A stretch of DNA of 31,058 nt from Priapulus caudatus (lineage: Eukaryota; Priapulida; Priapulimorpha; Priapulimorphida; Priapulidae), in assembly GCF_000485595.1 (NCBI RefSeq), contig NW_014577783.1:65497-96554 (forward strand), given 5' to 3'. Each line of letters starts with the position of its first letter. The first letter of the stretch is position 1. The notes beneath the pieces are model-generated. The model was not told the DNA's origin. It searched no databases and was given only the letters and a program-made list of their open reading frames with translations. The position numbers and the translations under genes were made by a program. Of this stretch, positions 30,505 to 31,058 are shown one piece after another.

Positions 30505-30528
30505 TATATATATATATATATATATATT
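30505..30528 (+). repeat. (TA)n microsatellite
   Basis: Alternating TA for about 24 bases between the satellite and the GT tract. Confidence 0.95.
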
Positions 30529-30561
30529 CGCTTACCAACTCAATAGCTAACAATAATCGCC

Positions 30562-30745
30562 TGTGTGTGTGTGTGTGTGTGTGTGTGCCTGTGTGGTGTG
30601 TGTGTGTTGTGTGGATGTGTGTGTGATGTATATGTGGTGTGTGTGTGTGTAGTGTATGGTGTGGTGTGTGTGTGTGTGTCTGTGTGTGTGTGGGTGCGCT
30701 GCGCGCGCGCCGTGTGTTGGTGTGGGGTGGGTGCGTGGTGTGTGA
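30562..30745 (+). repeat. GT-rich microsatellite
   Basis: (GT)n with TGTGGTG and GTATG interruptions and a GCGCGCGC insert near 30700. A G-rich run (GGGGGGGGCGGGCG) follows at 30753-30767. Confidence 0.95.
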
Positions 30746-31058
30746 AGGTGTGAGGGGGGGGCGGGCGTATGAATACTAATGAGCGTGCGTTGGATGTGTA
30801 GTGGAGTTACTTGCGTGCGGTGCATTTCTCTCCCTCTCTTACCCTTCACGCTGCCTCTACCTTCCGCCCTCTCTCTCTGCCTCCTCTCCTCCCCTCTTCG
30901 CCTTCTCTCTCCTCTTACCTGGGATAAGAATAAAGCCCCCCCCCGGATATGAGGCAGCTTCAAATGTTTCCACCGCTGTCGACCAAAAACGCTCATGATT
31001 CGTATGATTGATGCGTCAGGTTAATGACGTCTTTTCTCTTCTCTTTTCTCTTCTTCTC
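30746..31058 (+). other. Window end: gene-free, partly pyrimidine-rich
   Basis: 30825-30920 is C/T-rich. A C10 run stands at about 30936-30945. The last 28 bases are again TTTCTC-type sequence. No gene seen. Confidence 0.5.

Noticed and set aside
1-31058. CRISPR array, defence island, phage or operon structure
   Set aside because: Repeats lack unique spacers of constant length, and the only recognisable coding pieces are a spliced animal exon and a LINE fragment.

Overview
This window is animal (metazoan) nuclear DNA, most likely from a marine invertebrate, and it is almost entirely non-coding. The pointers are: (i) one spliced exon with good acceptor and donor sites encoding part of an ADAM/ADAMTS metalloprotease propeptide, a family found only in animals; (ii) a 5'-truncated non-LTR retrotransposon (LINE) with a short-tandem-repeat tail; (iii) an interstitial block of the metazoan telomere hexamer CCCTAA/TTAGGG; and (iv) very dense GA, CA, CACT and CCAT microsatellites, with a 904-base run of N in one of them. 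There is no operon, prokaryotic gene, CRISPR array, rRNA or recognisable tRNA. I cannot name the species or phylum.

Layout. 1-175 is AT microsatellite. 176-4430 and 4431-13326 look like two tandem copies of one large segment. Their left parts (176-2450 and 4431-6552) and right parts (about 3330-4430 and 12040-13326) match closely. The middle is short and scrambled in the first copy (about 0.9 kb) and long in the second (about 5.5 kb, including a 14-bp tandem array at 6905-7514). Each left part carries a MITE-like element with arms of about 65 bp, three spaced stem-loops and a polypurine tract. 13327-19190 is mostly anonymous sequence with compound microsatellites. 19195-19990 holds the LINE fragment on the minus strand. 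20180-21195 has a degenerate 32-37 bp minisatellite followed by the telomere-like block. 21340-21900 is CpG-rich and promoter-like, with two perfect TGACGTCA sites. 22066-23612 is polypurine sequence broken by the gap. 23945-24168 is CCAT/CCGT microsatellite. The exon lies at 25339-25706 on the minus strand. 27088-27650 is GT-rich and 27880-28205 is pyrimidine-rich. 29335-30465 is a satellite of a 21-bp near-palindromic unit whose asymmetric core flips orientation many times.

How it fits together. The only credible host gene is the ADAMTS-like one, read leftward. Everything near it would be intron or flank, and no second exon of it could be recognised. Tandem arrays, a tandem segmental duplication and interstitial telomere repeats together suggest a repeat-rich, possibly subtelomeric, region (inference). 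Much of the sequence carries scattered 1-3 base indels between copies that should be alike, so residual long-read error and haplotype duplication in the assembly are serious alternatives. I found no convincing new multi-gene system. The most unusual objects are the orientation-flipping satellite, the repeated stem-loop trio and the MITE with its candidate target-site duplication.
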